Source: Bacillus sp. X1(2014)
GTDB lineage: Bacteria > Bacillota > Bacilli > Bacillales_B > DSM-18226
NCBI RefSeq assembly: GCF_007678255.1
Contig: NZ_VEED01000002.1
Location: 124,001-188,000 of the forward strand
Length of the DNA stretch: 64,000 nucleotides
Reading direction: 5' to 3'
In this document: positions 25,084-33,834 of the stretch, piece by piece
Layout: every line of letters starts with the position of its first letter
Position numbering within the stretch: the stretch's first letter is position 1
Position numbers and translations under genes: made by a program
The notes under the pieces: generated by a model
Databases searched by the model: none
Told to the model about the DNA's origin: nothing
The model's input: the letters and a program-made list of their open reading frames with translations, nothing else

Positions 25084-25506
25084 TTACACTCTGTTATTAA
25101 CTTTTTTTAAAAGATTTGCCATTAAGTCGTGTTCATCATCAGTTAAATCTCCAAAAGTGGAATCAATCATGTCTTGATACTTCGGCATGATGTTTTCCAT
25201 CATTGCCATACCTTCAGCCGTTAAGGTTATATGAATAACCCGCCTGTCTTCTCTACAGTCATTTCTTTTTATGATACCTTTTTGTTCAAGTTTATCGATA
25301 ACATAAGTCATCGAACCGCTGGAGATCAAGATTCTATTTCCAATTTGTTGAATAGTTTGTTTTCCTTGGTGGAAAAGCACCTCTAAAACAGAAAACTCGG
25401 TAATACTAAGATTTTTTTTAGACATTTCATCTCTTATTCGTTCCTGAATGGCTTTTGAGGTTTGCATTAGCAGCAAAAAAGCCTGATTTGTACATTCCCT
25501 TTCCAT
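25084..25506 (-). CDS. mhqR: MarR-family repressor, MhqR-like
   Basis: 140 residues with the MarR winged helix: FLLLMQTSKAIQERIRDEMS, SITEFSVLEVLFHQGKQTIQ, SSGSMTYVIDKLEQKGIIKR, CREDRRVIHITLTAEG. MhqR represses dioxygenase, azoreductase and nitroreductase genes and is released by methylhydroquinone, catechol and quinone-like compounds. The operators around it, in its own promoter and at the neighbouring dioxygenase, DoxX and spx genes, support this name. Cys is present at residue 4 (MERECTN). It is the only intact copy; a remnant of a second lies at 34298. All three dioxygenase cassettes may answer to it. Confidence 0.85.
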   Translation of the reverse strand: MERECTNQAFLLLMQTSKAIQERIRDEMSKKNLSITEFSVLEVLFHQGKQTIQQIGNRILISSGSMTYVIDKLEQKGIIKRNDCREDRRVIHITLTAEGMAMMENIMPKYQDMIDSTFGDLTDDEHDLMANLLKKVNNRV

Positions 25507-25538
25507 AATTTAGACCTCCTGTTTTAATACCCTTAATT

Positions 25539-25567
25539 AATATATCTTTAATTGAAGATATTATCAA
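25539..25567 (-). promoter_or_regulatory. mhqR promoter with operator c
   Basis: On the minus strand TTGATA (25562-25567), 17 bases, TATATT (25539-25544). The palindrome TATCTTTAATTGAAGATA (25543-25560) fills the spacer, so autorepression is expected. Confidence 0.78.
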
Positions 25568-25601
25568 ACAGGTTAACTAATTATCTAATATCTTTTTTCT
25601 T

Positions 25602-26006
25602 CTATTTAGCTTCTTCAAAAAAGCTATAATCTTTAGCAAGTTGGAATACACGCATTTTACGCGGCAAAAAGCTCCGTATCTCTTCTTCATTAAAGCCTAC
25701 TTGTAATCTTTTTTCATCAAGGATTAAAGGTTTTCTTATTAGCCCAGGATTCTCTTTAATAAGTGTATACAATTCACGAAGTGAAATAGTATCGATATTT
25801 ACATTTAACTTTTGGAATATTTTTGACTTTGTAGAGATAATTTCATCGGTGCCATCTTCTGTAAAACGAAGGATATCCTTTATCTCATCAACTGAGAGCT
25901 TTTCAGAAAGAATGTTTCTTTCTTTGTAAGGAATATGATGTTCATCAAACCAAGCCTTTGCTCTTCGGCATGATGTACAACTTGGTGATAGATATAAAGT
26001 TACCAT
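25602..26006 (-). CDS. spx: Spx-family redox regulator (paralog)
   Basis: 134 residues, closely similar to B. subtilis Spx along the whole length: [20 protein letters not shown] with the CxxC redox switch at 10 and 13, [20 protein letters not shown] with the RNA-polymerase-contact Gly, [32 protein letters not shown]. Spx binds the RNA polymerase alpha subunit and redirects transcription under disulfide and electrophile stress. The C-terminus (YSFFEEAK) differs from Spx (ends LAN), which may alter ClpXP turnover. The promoter carries a quinone-type operator, so this looks like an inducible paralog and not the housekeeping yjbD/spx gene. Confidence 0.88.
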   Translation of the reverse strand: MVTLYLSPSCTSCRRAKAWFDEHHIPYKERNILSEKLSVDEIKDILRFTEDGTDEIISTKSKIFQKLNVNIDTISLRELYTLIKENPGLIRKPLILDEKRLQVGFNEEEIRSFLPRKMRVFQLAKDYSFFEEAK

Positions 26007-26100
26007 TATGTTTACTCCCCCCTATTATGTTTTGGGTCAGTTCGCATTCTTTCAATTCGCTTTCCTCTTATATCTTAGATCAACGTATCTTGAATTTTAT

Positions 26101-26151
26101 TATCTCGAATTAAGGATAATTTTATTATATAAGAACTGCTCCAATTGTCAA
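26101..26151 (-). promoter_or_regulatory. Promoter of the spx paralog with MhqR-type operator d
   Basis: On the minus strand TTGACA (26146-26151), 16 bases, TATAAT (26124-26129), a near-consensus sigma-A promoter. TATCTCGAATTAAGGATA (26101-26118) follows immediately, with a further TATCTTGAATT half site at 26086. Confidence 0.78.
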
Positions 26152-26218
26152 CAGCAAATTAATAAAAACCCCTTTATTAAATTTTCCATAATGGAGAGCA
26201 GGTTCACTACACATTAAA

Positions 26219-26848
26219 TCATGCATTAAACAAGATAGGGTTTCTAGTGTTTATTGGATATAACTTCCCCTCTAACGCGAATGAAATTTTACCCGTTTCT
26301 TCAGAAACAACAATAGCAAGTGCATCGCTTTTTTCGGATATTCCTAGGGCTGCACGGTGACGTGTTCCAACTTTCTTATCTCCAGTTAATAAAGTTGTCA
26401 GCGGAAGTACATTTGCTGCTTAGACGACAGTATTTCCCCGTATTAAAACTGCTCCATCATGTAAAGGATTTCCAGGATAAAAAATGGCTTCCAATAATTT
26501 TGGTGTCACCATAGCTCCTATTGTTGTTCCTTTTTGGATAATGGTGTCAACAGAATCACTACGTTCAACTATAATAAGTGCACCATGATTTTGTTTCGAT
26601 AGGATTTGAGCAGCGATAGATAAGTCATTATATGTATCAGTAAAGGATGATAAATAGCAATTTAAATAAAAGGAAGCCGCCATGGATTCAATTTTTAGTA
26701 GATGTTCTTTTACATCCTCTAAACTCCCTAATACACAGTGGTTTTCTTTACTTAGGACATCTAAATTGGCTTCGAGTAAATTAATTATATGTTTAATACC
26801 ATCCTCCAAATTTTGCTTTAACGGTGAAAAATCACAATTACTCTCCAT
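26219..26848 (-). pseudogene. cdaS: CdaS-type diadenylate cyclase broken by an in-frame stop
   Basis: Full length would be 209 codons, the size of B. subtilis CdaS. The first 142 codons include an N-terminal helical region and the DAC motif GNPLHDGAVLIRGNTVV. A TAA at 26420 interrupts the same frame, which continues [13 protein letters not shown], then [16 protein letters not shown] with the second catalytic motif, to the stop at 26219. Without RHR no cyclic di-AMP synthesis is expected. CdaS is the sporulation-specific enzyme. No frameshift is needed, so this is a nonsense change or read error. Confidence 0.85.
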
Positions 26849-26985
26849 GTAGATATTCCACCAACTATTAGCTAAAAGCCTTTAATTCCACTTTTCTTTT
26901 GTTAACGATACTTGTTTGAAATAGTATTAGTTCGGCGATTAAAAATTATTTATGAGCATACTATCATAATCTTAAGTAAGTATAG
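26849..26985. other. Intergenic region between cdaS and the next gene
   Basis: AT-rich; I could not identify a convincing sigma-G promoter for the cdaS pseudogene. Confidence 0.4.
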
Positions 26986-27014
26986 TTGATTTATTATCTC
27001 ATGTTTACTATAAT
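26986..27014 (+). promoter_or_regulatory. Sigma-A-type promoter
   Basis: TTGATT, 17 bases, TATAAT, about 70 bases before the following gene. Confidence 0.7.
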
Positions 27015-27084
27015 GAATTAAGGTTACTAAAAGTATACATGTTACTTTTTATATATATATTTTTATAGAAGCGAGGTAAGGAAA

Positions 27085-27579
27085 ATGACTATGTTAGAAT
27101 CAAAAGTAATTCAAACTAGATTTGAAAAAGAAATCTTTATAGAAGAAAAATCAAACATTGAAATTAACATGTTTCGTACCCTTGATAAGAACAATCCTTT
27201 TTATGAATTTATGGTTGGACTTGATCTAATTCGAATTAGGGATAATGAGTTTTATGGAAATAAAACAAGTTACGTTACCATAAGAATTTCAGATGATTTA
27301 CAAACTCTTTTTGTAATAGAGCCTGATGTTCAAAGCATTTTTGCCATCAAAAACAAACAAGAAAAAGAAGCAGCAATAGAATTAATGCATTATTTATTGA
27401 TTGATTCACAAACTTTCAAAGAGGTTATCTCAGAAATGATACGTAACCTAAAGAGTGATAATGTTGTTAATGTATATGAAGTCAAGGAAGCAACCACCAA
27501 GCTGGCTGTGCTAGAAAGATTGTTAAACATTCGTAATGAAGATATAAAATTCATGATTAGAATGGAAAATATTGCTTAG
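27085..27579 (+). CDS. Conserved-looking protein of unknown function
   Basis: 164 residues, GAGGTAAGG ribosome site and a good promoter. No signal peptide or membrane segment. It appears alpha/beta with hydrophobic strands (SYVTIRISDDLQTLFVIEPD) followed by a helical second half (KEAAIELMHYLLIDSQTFKE; TTKLAVLERLLNIRNEDIKF). I do not recognise the family and see no catalytic motif. Single-gene unit closed by a strong terminator. A cytosolic regulator or stress protein is only a guess. Confidence 0.65.
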   Translation: MTMLESKVIQTRFEKEIFIEEKSNIEINMFRTLDKNNPFYEFMVGLDLIRIRDNEFYGNKTSYVTIRISDDLQTLFVIEPDVQSIFAIKNKQEKEAAIELMHYLLIDSQTFKEVISEMIRNLKSDNVVNVYEVKEATTKLAVLERLLNIRNEDIKFMIRMENIA

Positions 27580-27587
27580 TTTTTTTA

Positions 27588-27630
27588 AAAAGGAGAAAAG
27601 CCCGAATTAACAGGCTTTTCTCCTTTTTTT
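27588..27630 (+). terminator. Rho-independent terminator
   Basis: AAAGGAGAAAAGCC and GGCTTTTCTCCTTT form a 14-bp stem followed by a T-run. Confidence 0.93.
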
Positions 27631-27739
27631 ATAAGAAATGTTCCTTTTTCAAAAAGAAGCATACTATCGTGGTTGTTAATTTTCAGGAATATATTTCAAA
27701 AATCCGCTATCTCCAGGTCTTGTAGATTTTACTTATATA

Positions 27740-28027
27740 ATGGGTCCGTTTTTTGTAGCAACACTTTGGATATTTAAATTTACCTATGGCAAATTTTCAA
27801 AATACTTACTAACAAATATGGTGTTAAATGTTATTAATGCTTACCCTCATGCTGAAATGTGGGAAAAAGCAGGGGTATTCAAACTAAAAAAGTTGACTCA
27901 TACTCGTTGGTATTTGATATGCGTTGGTTTCGCAATCGTCATTTACGGATATCAGCACATGATAGAAAAATCGATTAGGAAAGGTTTTAATCCTATCGCT
28001 GAAAGTGGAAAAATCAATTTTAAATAA
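27740..28027 (+). CDS. Membrane protein, probably 5'-truncated
   Basis: 95 residues with two hydrophobic segments (MGPFFVATLWIFKF and TRWYLICVGFAIVIYGYQ) separated by a basic loop. The same frame continues upstream to a stop at 27679 and reads YFKNPLSPGLVDFTYIMG, which looks like protein, but no ribosome site or start precedes it. This suggests the front of the gene is lost. The family is not one I can name. It lies between two terminators with no promoter visible. Confidence 0.4.
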   Translation: MGPFFVATLWIFKFTYGKFSKYLLTNMVLNVINAYPHAEMWEKAGVFKLKKLTHTRWYLICVGFAIVIYGYQHMIEKSIRKGFNPIAESGKINFK

Positions 28028-28068
28028 TCGTCATGTATGGTAAAAACGAGGAAGCTCGTTAAAATATG

Positions 28069-28128
28069 AAAGACGATAATTCCTTTCCTTTCCTTGTACA
28101 CCTGGAAAAGGAATCATCGTCTTTTTTT
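28069..28128 (+). terminator. Strong terminator, long stem
   Basis: AAAGACGATAATTCCTTT pairs with AAAGGAATCATCGTCTTT and is followed by a T-run. It separates the membrane fragment from the pgi remnant. Confidence 0.88.
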
Positions 28129-28170
28129 ATGTTAATTTTCCTGATCACCTTCCATTTAAATGTCAGCCTA

Positions 28171-28484
28171 TTATTTAGATATGCGTTTTTGTAATTCTTC
28201 TCTTTCTGCTTCGTATCCTAGTTTTCCTAGGAGTGCAATCATATTCTTCTTATACGCTTCTACACCTGGCTGGTCAAAAGGATTTACTCCCATGAGCAAG
28301 CCGCTGATTCCACATGCTTTTTCGAAAAAATAAACCATTTCACCGAAGGTATATTCATTTAATTAATCCAGCTCCACAGACAGGTTAGGAACTTCTCCAT
28401 CCACATGAGCTAGAACCGTACCCTGTGCTGCATTCTTATTCACAAAGTCCATAGTCTTGCCAGCTAAATAATTCTCCTCTATCC
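28171..28484 (-). pseudogene. pgi: C-terminal remnant of glucose-6-phosphate isomerase
   Basis: The minus strand reads [36 protein letters not shown], a stop, then [20 protein letters not shown] and [20 protein letters not shown] to KRISK. This is the last quarter of Pgi with one in-frame stop and a damaged PELNEYT strand. The N-terminal two thirds are absent. It is the 3' member of a pentose-phosphate operon; sugar isomerase activity must come from another locus. Confidence 0.85.
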
Positions 28485-28562
28485 TTGATTGACAATGTGT
28501 AACGGCATTACTTCCTAACCTAGCCAGTATAGGTGATAACGTCCTTCAGTTTTCAATAATCT

Positions 28563-29222
28563 TTAGACAGTTTTCCAGTCAGCTGCAAATTTTTCAAGAC
28601 CTTGATCCGTTAAAGGATGTTTTGATAATTGCTCAATAACCTTGAATGGAATGGTTGCAATATGAGCTCCAGCCATTGCCACACGGGTTACATGGTCAGG
28701 GTGGCGGACAGATGCGGCAATGATCTGCGCATCCAAGTTTTGAACGCGAAACATCTCGGCAATTTTTGCTACCAGTTCTACACCATCTTCATTAATATCA
28801 TCTAAACGTCCTAAGAACGGTGAAACATACGTAGCTCCTGCACGTGCCGCCAACAATGCCTGGTTCACACTAAAAATCAGGGTAACGTTGGTTTTAACAC
28901 CTTTTTTAGTTAAATAGCGGCAAGCCTCTAGTCCATCAAGTGTCATTGGAAGTTTGATGGTAATATTCTTATCGCCGCCTTTAATTTTAATAAGCTCATC
29001 TGCTTCTGCCATCATTTGATCAGCAGATAACGCATTAGGTGTTACCTCAGCTGAAACTGACTCCACTTCTGGAACGGCATTTAAGATTTCTGCAATACGA
29101 TCTTCGAATTTTACGCCTTCTTTAGCAACTAATGAAGGGTTAGTTGTAACACCTGATAACACACCAATTTTATAAGCCTTTTTGATTTCTTCTAGGTTTG
29201 CAGTATCGATAAAAAATTTCAT
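28563..29222 (-). CDS. tal: Transaldolase (small TalC-type)
   Basis: 219 residues, the short decameric transaldolase family. [33 protein letters not shown], the Schiff-base Lys in [16 protein letters not shown] (about 88) and [16 protein letters not shown] are diagnostic. It exchanges dihydroxyacetone units between sedoheptulose 7-phosphate and glyceraldehyde 3-phosphate in the non-oxidative pentose phosphate pathway. The related fructose-6-phosphate aldolase FSA cannot be fully excluded, but the operon with zwf, gnd and rpiA favours transaldolase. Ribosome site GGAGGAAAA. Confidence 0.93.
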   Translation of the reverse strand: MKFFIDTANLEEIKKAYKIGVLSGVTTNPSLVAKEGVKFEDRIAEILNAVPEVESVSAEVTPNALSADQMMAEADELIKIKGGDKNITIKLPMTLDGLEACRYLTKKGVKTNVTLIFSVNQALLAARAGATYVSPFLGRLDDINEDGVELVAKIAEMFRVQNLDAQIIAASVRHPDHVTRVAMAGAHIATIPFKVIEQLSKHPLTDQGLEKFAADWKTV

Positions 29223-29254
29223 AATCGTTTTCCTCCAATTTTTTTATAAAGTAT

Positions 29255-30151
29255 TTATTTGTTCTTTTCGACTGTATGTCCGCCAAATTCATTTCTCAGT
29301 GCTGCTACCACTTTTCCAGTAAAGGTATCATCTTCTAAAGAGCGATAACGCATTAATAATGACATAGCAATGACCGGGGTTGCTGTTTTGAGGTCTAATG
29401 CTGCCTCTACAGTCCATTTTCCTTCACCTGAGGAATGCATAATCCCTTTAATTTCATCCAAATTTGGATATTTTGAGAAAGCATTTTCTGTTAATTCCAT
29501 CAGCCATGAACGAATAACGGATCCATTATTCCAAACACGTGCGACCTTTTCGTAATCAAAATCAAATTCGCTTTTCTCAAGCACTTCAAAACCTTCTCCA
29601 ATGGCAGCCATCATCGCATACTCAATTCCATTATGAACCATTTTTAAGAAGTGCCCGCTTCCAGCTTTGCCGGCATATAAGAAACCATTTTCCACAGCTG
29701 TATCCTTGAAAAGGGGTTCCACCACTTCCCATGCTTCTGGATCACCGCCAATCATATAACAAGCTCCATTTCGAGCACCTTCCATACCGCCTGAAGTACC
29801 CGCATCCATGAATCTCACGCCAATTTCCTTTAATTCGTTATAGCGTTGAATCGATTCTTTATAGTGGGAATTACCTGCTTCAACGACAATATCGCCTTTT
29901 TCCAAATAAGGTAAGATTGCACCTATAACAGAATCAACCACTGCATGAGGGACCATGATCCAGACAATTCTTGGATGTTCCAAGGACTGGAGAAGTTCTT
30001 TATAACTTGATACACCAGTTGCTCCATATTGTTTCAAATTTGCAACTGCACTTGGATTTACATCAAATGCAACCACTTCGTGATGGTGATCCATTAAATT
30101 TTGCCCTAAGTTTAATCCCATTTTCCCTAAACCAATAAGTCCTACCTTCAT
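29255..30151 (-). CDS. gnd: 6-phosphogluconate dehydrogenase, decarboxylating, short NAD-type
   Basis: 298 residues from ATG 30151, 7 bases after GGAGGA. The N-terminal Rossmann domain has KVGLIGLGKMGLNLGQNLMD. The catalytic part shows DAGTSGGMEGARNGACYMIG, KMVHNGIEYAMMAAIGEGFE with the catalytic Lys and Asn, and SSGEGKWTVEAALDL. The 300-residue length matches the YqeC/GndA-like NAD-preferring branch, not the 470-residue GndA/GntZ form. It oxidises 6-phosphogluconate to ribulose 5-phosphate and CO2, the step between Zwf and RpiA. Followed after 32 bases by tal. Confidence 0.93.
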   Translation of the reverse strand: MKVGLIGLGKMGLNLGQNLMDHHHEVVAFDVNPSAVANLKQYGATGVSSYKELLQSLEHPRIVWIMVPHAVVDSVIGAILPYLEKGDIVVEAGNSHYKESIQRYNELKEIGVRFMDAGTSGGMEGARNGACYMIGGDPEAWEVVEPLFKDTAVENGFLYAGKAGSGHFLKMVHNGIEYAMMAAIGEGFEVLEKSEFDFDYEKVARVWNNGSVIRSWLMELTENAFSKYPNLDEIKGIMHSSGEGKWTVEAALDLKTATPVIAMSLLMRYRSLEDDTFTGKVVAALRNEFGGHTVEKNK

Positions 30152-30200
30152 TATGTTCTCCTCCAATGTTGTAAAATAATTTTTTTGTTCCTATAATAAT

Positions 30201-30311
30201 CTACCTAGGAATGTGTAAGACACTTTTCGCAATATTTACTACATCAAACTGCTTCAGGACTGCTGTTCCATTACCTGAAACACCAATTGTCTCAATTGAG
30301 TTTTGAGACAT
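30201..30311 (-). pseudogene. Collapsed transketolase gene (36 codons left)
   Basis: A GGAGGG site precedes ATG 30311. The frame reads MSQNSIETIGV, like a Tkt N-terminus, and continues SGNGTAVLKQFDVVNIAKSV to LHIPR, like the C-terminal end of transketolase (ASG ... VLKQFGF-VENIV). About 620 codons would be missing. The position between zwf and gnd fits a pentose-phosphate operon. Identification of such a short peptide is tentative. Confidence 0.5.
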
Positions 30312-30332
30312 TGTTTTTCCCTCCAGATTATC

Positions 30333-31835
30333 TTAGATGTGTAGTACAGTGTCCTTTTTTTCTTGAAACTTTTCATCAAGCCACCATTTAAAGCCATTTT
30401 CCAATAGCAAGGAATCAGAAGCTTCAGGACCATACGAACCTGATTGATATTTATGGAGCGGTACAATATTCCCCTCAAATGCATTAAGAATTGGCTGTAC
30501 CCATTCCCATGACAACTCAACTTCTTTCCAATGAGCAAAGAAGGTAGAATCCCCGTTAACAGCATCATAGATTAGTCTTTCATACGCTTCAGGTACTCCC
30601 AATCCTATTTGATCATTTGAAAAATCAATTCTAATAGGAGTAACCTTTCCATCTTTTAATGGGTTTTTGCTGTTTAATTGGAAAGAGATATTTTCATTGG
30701 GATTAATTTCAATAATTAATAAATTAGGATCGATTTGATTCTTTTTGTATGGTTGGTTTTCCTTATTTTTAAATTCAATGACAATCCGCGTTGATTTTTC
30801 CTTCATTCTTTTTCCTGTACGAATGTAAAAGGGAACTCCAGCCCATAATGGATGGTCAATCCACAAACGGGCAGCGACAAATGTATCAGTCGTGGAAAAA
30901 GGATTTACTCCAGGCTCTTCTCTATAACTTGGAACTTTTTGATTATTTACCTCACCTGAAATGTATTGGCCGCGAACAATATCGTATGGGATATCATTTA
31001 CTTTTACGGGGCGAAGAGACTCCATGACCCTCCGCTTCTGAATTCTAATTTCCGCTGCGTTAATTTTTTTAGGCTTATCCATGGCTGTCATCATCAAAAT
31101 TTGCAGCATATGGTTTTGAACCATATCACGGATTGCTCCTGCTTGGTCGTAATAACCCGCCCTCTTCTCAACCCCTACGGTTTCACTCGCAGTTATTTGG
31201 ACATTTGCAATATGGTCATTATTCCAAACCGACTGTAGTATGGGGTTTGCAAAAGCCAAGGCTTCCAGGTTCTGAACCATTGGTTTGCCTAAGTAATGGT
31301 CGATTCGGTAAATTTCTTCTTCCTCAAATGCACGGCTGAGTTTTTTATTGAGTTCACGTGCAGATTGGAGGTCATGACCAAAAGGCTTTTCAATGATTAA
31401 TCTTTTCCAGCCAGTTGTCTGACCAAGGCCGCTATTTTTTATGTTAAAGGCAATCGTGTCAAAAAATTCTGGTGCCACTGAAAGATAAAACATCCGATTT
31501 TCTTCTATATCAAGATCTTCTTCCCGCTGCTTCACTAATTGAAGTAGTTGTTGATAATCTTCTTTACGTGTTACATCTAATTTACCGTAGCGGAAGTATT
31601 CTAAAAATCCCCCCAGATTTGCTGCCTCATGTTCTAAGCGCCGTGAAAAGTCTAATATAGAGTCTTTCACTTTTTCTTGAAAATTTGAATGGGAAAGATC
31701 CCCTCTACCGAGCCCAATAATAGATATGGACTGCGGTAACTTTTGATCAACATACAAGTTGTATAAAGCTGGGAAGATCTTTCTTTTTGCTAAATCCCCA
31801 GTTGCTCCAAATAAGACAAAGGTCATTGACTCCAT
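30333..31835 (-). CDS. zwf: Glucose-6-phosphate 1-dehydrogenase
   Basis: 500 residues from ATG 31835 behind GGGGGGA. Diagnostic segments: FVLFGATGDLAKRKIFPALY (nucleotide-binding GxxGDLAKRK), RLIIEKPFGHDLQSARELN, YRIDHYLGKPMVQNLEALAF with the active-site RIDHYLGK (about 180), and FYIRTGKRMKEKSTRIVIEF. It oxidises glucose 6-phosphate to 6-phosphogluconolactone and makes NADPH, which would also support thiol and quinone stress defence. Upstream is rpiA; downstream is a transketolase remnant then gnd. No pgl gene is visible. Confidence 0.96.
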   Translation of the reverse strand: MESMTFVLFGATGDLAKRKIFPALYNLYVDQKLPQSISIIGLGRGDLSHSNFQEKVKDSILDFSRRLEHEAANLGGFLEYFRYGKLDVTRKEDYQQLLQLVKQREEDLDIEENRMFYLSVAPEFFDTIAFNIKNSGLGQTTGWKRLIIEKPFGHDLQSARELNKKLSRAFEEEEIYRIDHYLGKPMVQNLEALAFANPILQSVWNNDHIANVQITASETVGVEKRAGYYDQAGAIRDMVQNHMLQILMMTAMDKPKKINAAEIRIQKRRVMESLRPVKVNDIPYDIVRGQYISGEVNNQKVPSYREEPGVNPFSTTDTFVAARLWIDHPLWAGVPFYIRTGKRMKEKSTRIVIEFKNKENQPYKKNQIDPNLLIIEINPNENISFQLNSKNPLKDGKVTPIRIDFSNDQIGLGVPEAYERLIYDAVNGDSTFFAHWKEVELSWEWVQPILNAFEGNIVPLHKYQSGSYGPEASDSLLLENGFKWWLDEKFQEKKDTVLHI

Positions 31836-31876
31836 TATTAATCCCCCCAAGTTCGTATTCTGATTTCTCCCATTTT

Positions 31877-32545
31877 CTACCTTCGGACTATCGTTGCAAG
31901 CTTTTTCTCTTTAATAGTAATAACAATATCTGCCATTCCTACAAATAATCCGTTATCAACTACACCTGGTATGTGGTTCAGGTTTTTCTCTAATTCTCCT
32001 GGATGTGAAATTTCTTGAAAACTGCTGTCTATAATATAGTTACCGTTATCTGTTAGATAAGGGGTCCCCTCTTTTTGTCTCAGCTTCGGACTGCCTCCAA
32101 GTTCCCTGATATGTTTTACTGTCATTTCATAACCAAATGGAACCACTTCTATCGGCAGTGGAAAAGTTCCTAATGTATCTACATTTTTATCAGAGTCGGC
32201 AACGACAATGAAAGTTTTAGCTGCATTCGCGATAATTTTCTCTCTTAAAAGAGCACCTCCGCCGCCTTTAATGAGATTTAACTCAGGATCTACCTCATCT
32301 GCTCCGTCAATCGTGACATCAATTTGCTCAATCTCATTGAACGACACAAGTGGTATGCCAAGTTTTATCGCTAATTGTTTCGTTTGTTCAGAAGTAGGAA
32401 CTCCTTTAATTGAAAATCCCTGCTTGACTAACTGTCCAAGCTTAGTGATGGAGTAAAATACAGTGGAACCTGTACCGAGACCAACTACCATGCCGTCTTT
32501 CACATATTCAAGAGCTTTTTCTCCAACTTCTTTCTTTTCATTCAA
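31877..32545 (-). CDS. rpiA: Ribose-5-phosphate isomerase A
   Basis: 222 residues from the TTG at 32545, chosen because AAGGGAG lies within the six codons before it; the ATG at 32563 would put the ribosome site inside the coding region. Family motifs: MVVGLGTGSTVFYSITKLGQ, KGVPTSEQTKQLAIKLGIPL, VTIDGADEVDPELNLIKGGG with catalytic Asp/Glu, GGALLREKIIANAA. It interconverts ribulose 5-phosphate and ribose 5-phosphate, the precursor of PdxS and nucleotides. First gene of the leftward pentose-phosphate operon. Confidence 0.94.
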   Translation of the reverse strand: MNEKKEVGEKALEYVKDGMVVGLGTGSTVFYSITKLGQLVKQGFSIKGVPTSEQTKQLAIKLGIPLVSFNEIEQIDVTIDGADEVDPELNLIKGGGGALLREKIIANAAKTFIVVADSDKNVDTLGTFPLPIEVVPFGYEMTVKHIRELGGSPKLRQKEGTPYLTDNGNYIIDSSFQEISHPGELEKNLNHIPGVVDNGLFVGMADIVITIKEKKLATIVRR

Positions 32546-32660
32546 GGCTTTTTCTCCCTTCATCTAAAGTTGGGAATTCTCCATTATGATTCCCGCTCCA
32601 ATTAAAATAACAAATCTCCATAATATGCTAAACGTTTATACCGGCGCCACAAAAAATAGG

Positions 32661-32692
32661 TAAAAAAGCCAATCGATCATTGTCGATTGGCT
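32661..32692 (-). terminator. Terminator of dioxygenase cassette ii
   Basis: On the minus strand AGCCAATCGA and TCGATTGGCT pair around CAATGA, followed by TTTTTTA. It isolates the dioxygenase unit from rpiA. Confidence 0.92.
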
Positions 32693-32795
32693 AAATTTGT
32701 TATCATTGATTCGCTTTTTATCTAAGACCTGCTTCATTTATACTGGCATATTAACAAATCGAGTTAGAACACTGAAAACAATCGCAACTGCCGAT

Positions 32796-33764
32796 TTAAT
32801 TTAAGTTCAATGGTCGTAATTTTTCTTCGATCTCTTCTCGTTTTGGTTCCAAAAATGGTGGAAGTGCTAGTTTTTCTCCCATGGTTTCCATTGGTTCATC
32901 TGTCGCAAATCCTGGTGTATCCGTTGATAATTCGAATAATATCCCATTGGGTTCCCTGAAATATAATGCCTTGAAATAATACCGTTCCACTTTCCCTGAA
33001 TTCGGTAACCTGTTTTCTTTCAAACGCTTGGCCCATTGATTATATTCTTCTTCATTCGGAACACGGAAAGCAACATGGTGAACACCTCCACGACCTAAGC
33101 GGACTCTTGGCAATTCGGGCCTTGTTTCAATATGAACCTCCGCACCACTGCCGCCTTCACCAGTTGCATAAACCGATATATCAGGATAATCACCTTCAGG
33201 TGACGGATAGGACCCGACAAATCGAAAACCCATAACCTCTGTTAACACACCGATCGTTGGTTCTGCAATTGCGACTGTAAGGGTTACAGGTCCTAAACCA
33301 ATAATGGCATGTTCTAGTGGAATGTCATTCCTTTGCCATGGAATCCCAGCTCTCACACCTTTTTCACTGTTATCGGCTACCAGGATTAAGCGAGTCCCCT
33401 CGAAATCTCTGAAAGCTAATGTATCACGATTTGCTCTATTTTGAATATCATCATGTTCAACCTCAAATTGTTTAAAACGTTCTTTCCAAAATATCAATGC
33501 ATCAGAATTTCTAACCCTTAATGACACAGTAGAAATATCTGAAGTCCCCCTGTATGTTTTCCCAAGGTTAGGAATGTCAAAAAACGTAACCTCCGTTCCA
33601 GGAGTTCCTTCCGCGTCAGCATAGAAAAGATGATAGGATTCTGTATTATCTTGGTTAACAGTTTTCTTTACCAATCTCATTCCTAGAATTTTTGTATAAA
33701 ATTCATAATTTTTTTCCGCTTTTCCTGTTAATATTGATACATGATGTAGTCCTAAGAGTTCCAT
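32796..33764 (-). CDS. Ring-cleaving dioxygenase (MhqA/MhqO-type), cassette ii
   Basis: 322 residues, two VOC halves. Metal ligands lie in LLGLHHVSILTG (about 8), GGVHHVAFRVP (about 225) and NGILFELSTDTPGFATDEP (about 275). It is more divergent from the other two dioxygenases (23712 and 35188) than they are from each other, so substrate may differ. It follows doxX (33835) after 70 bases behind MhqR-type operators e and f. By analogy it protects against catechols, quinones or their thiol conjugates. Confidence 0.87.
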   Translation of the reverse strand: MELLGLHHVSILTGKAEKNYEFYTKILGMRLVKKTVNQDNTESYHLFYADAEGTPGTEVTFFDIPNLGKTYRGTSDISTVSLRVRNSDALIFWKERFKQFEVEHDDIQNRANRDTLAFRDFEGTRLILVADNSEKGVRAGIPWQRNDIPLEHAIIGLGPVTLTVAIAEPTIGVLTEVMGFRFVGSYPSPEGDYPDISVYATGEGGSGAEVHIETRPELPRVRLGRGGVHHVAFRVPNEEEYNQWAKRLKENRLPNSGKVERYYFKALYFREPNGILFELSTDTPGFATDEPMETMGEKLALPPFLEPKREEIEEKLRPLNLN

Positions 33765-33834
33765 CTCTTAATCACTCCTTCGATAATTAAGCTCGCATGT
33801 AATAGTAAAATCGTTTCAAAAAAGACCAGATATT

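Noticed and set aside
30254..30568. 104-codon frame overlapping the zwf 3' end
   Set aside because: Shadow frame of zwf and the tkt remnant; no family resemblance.
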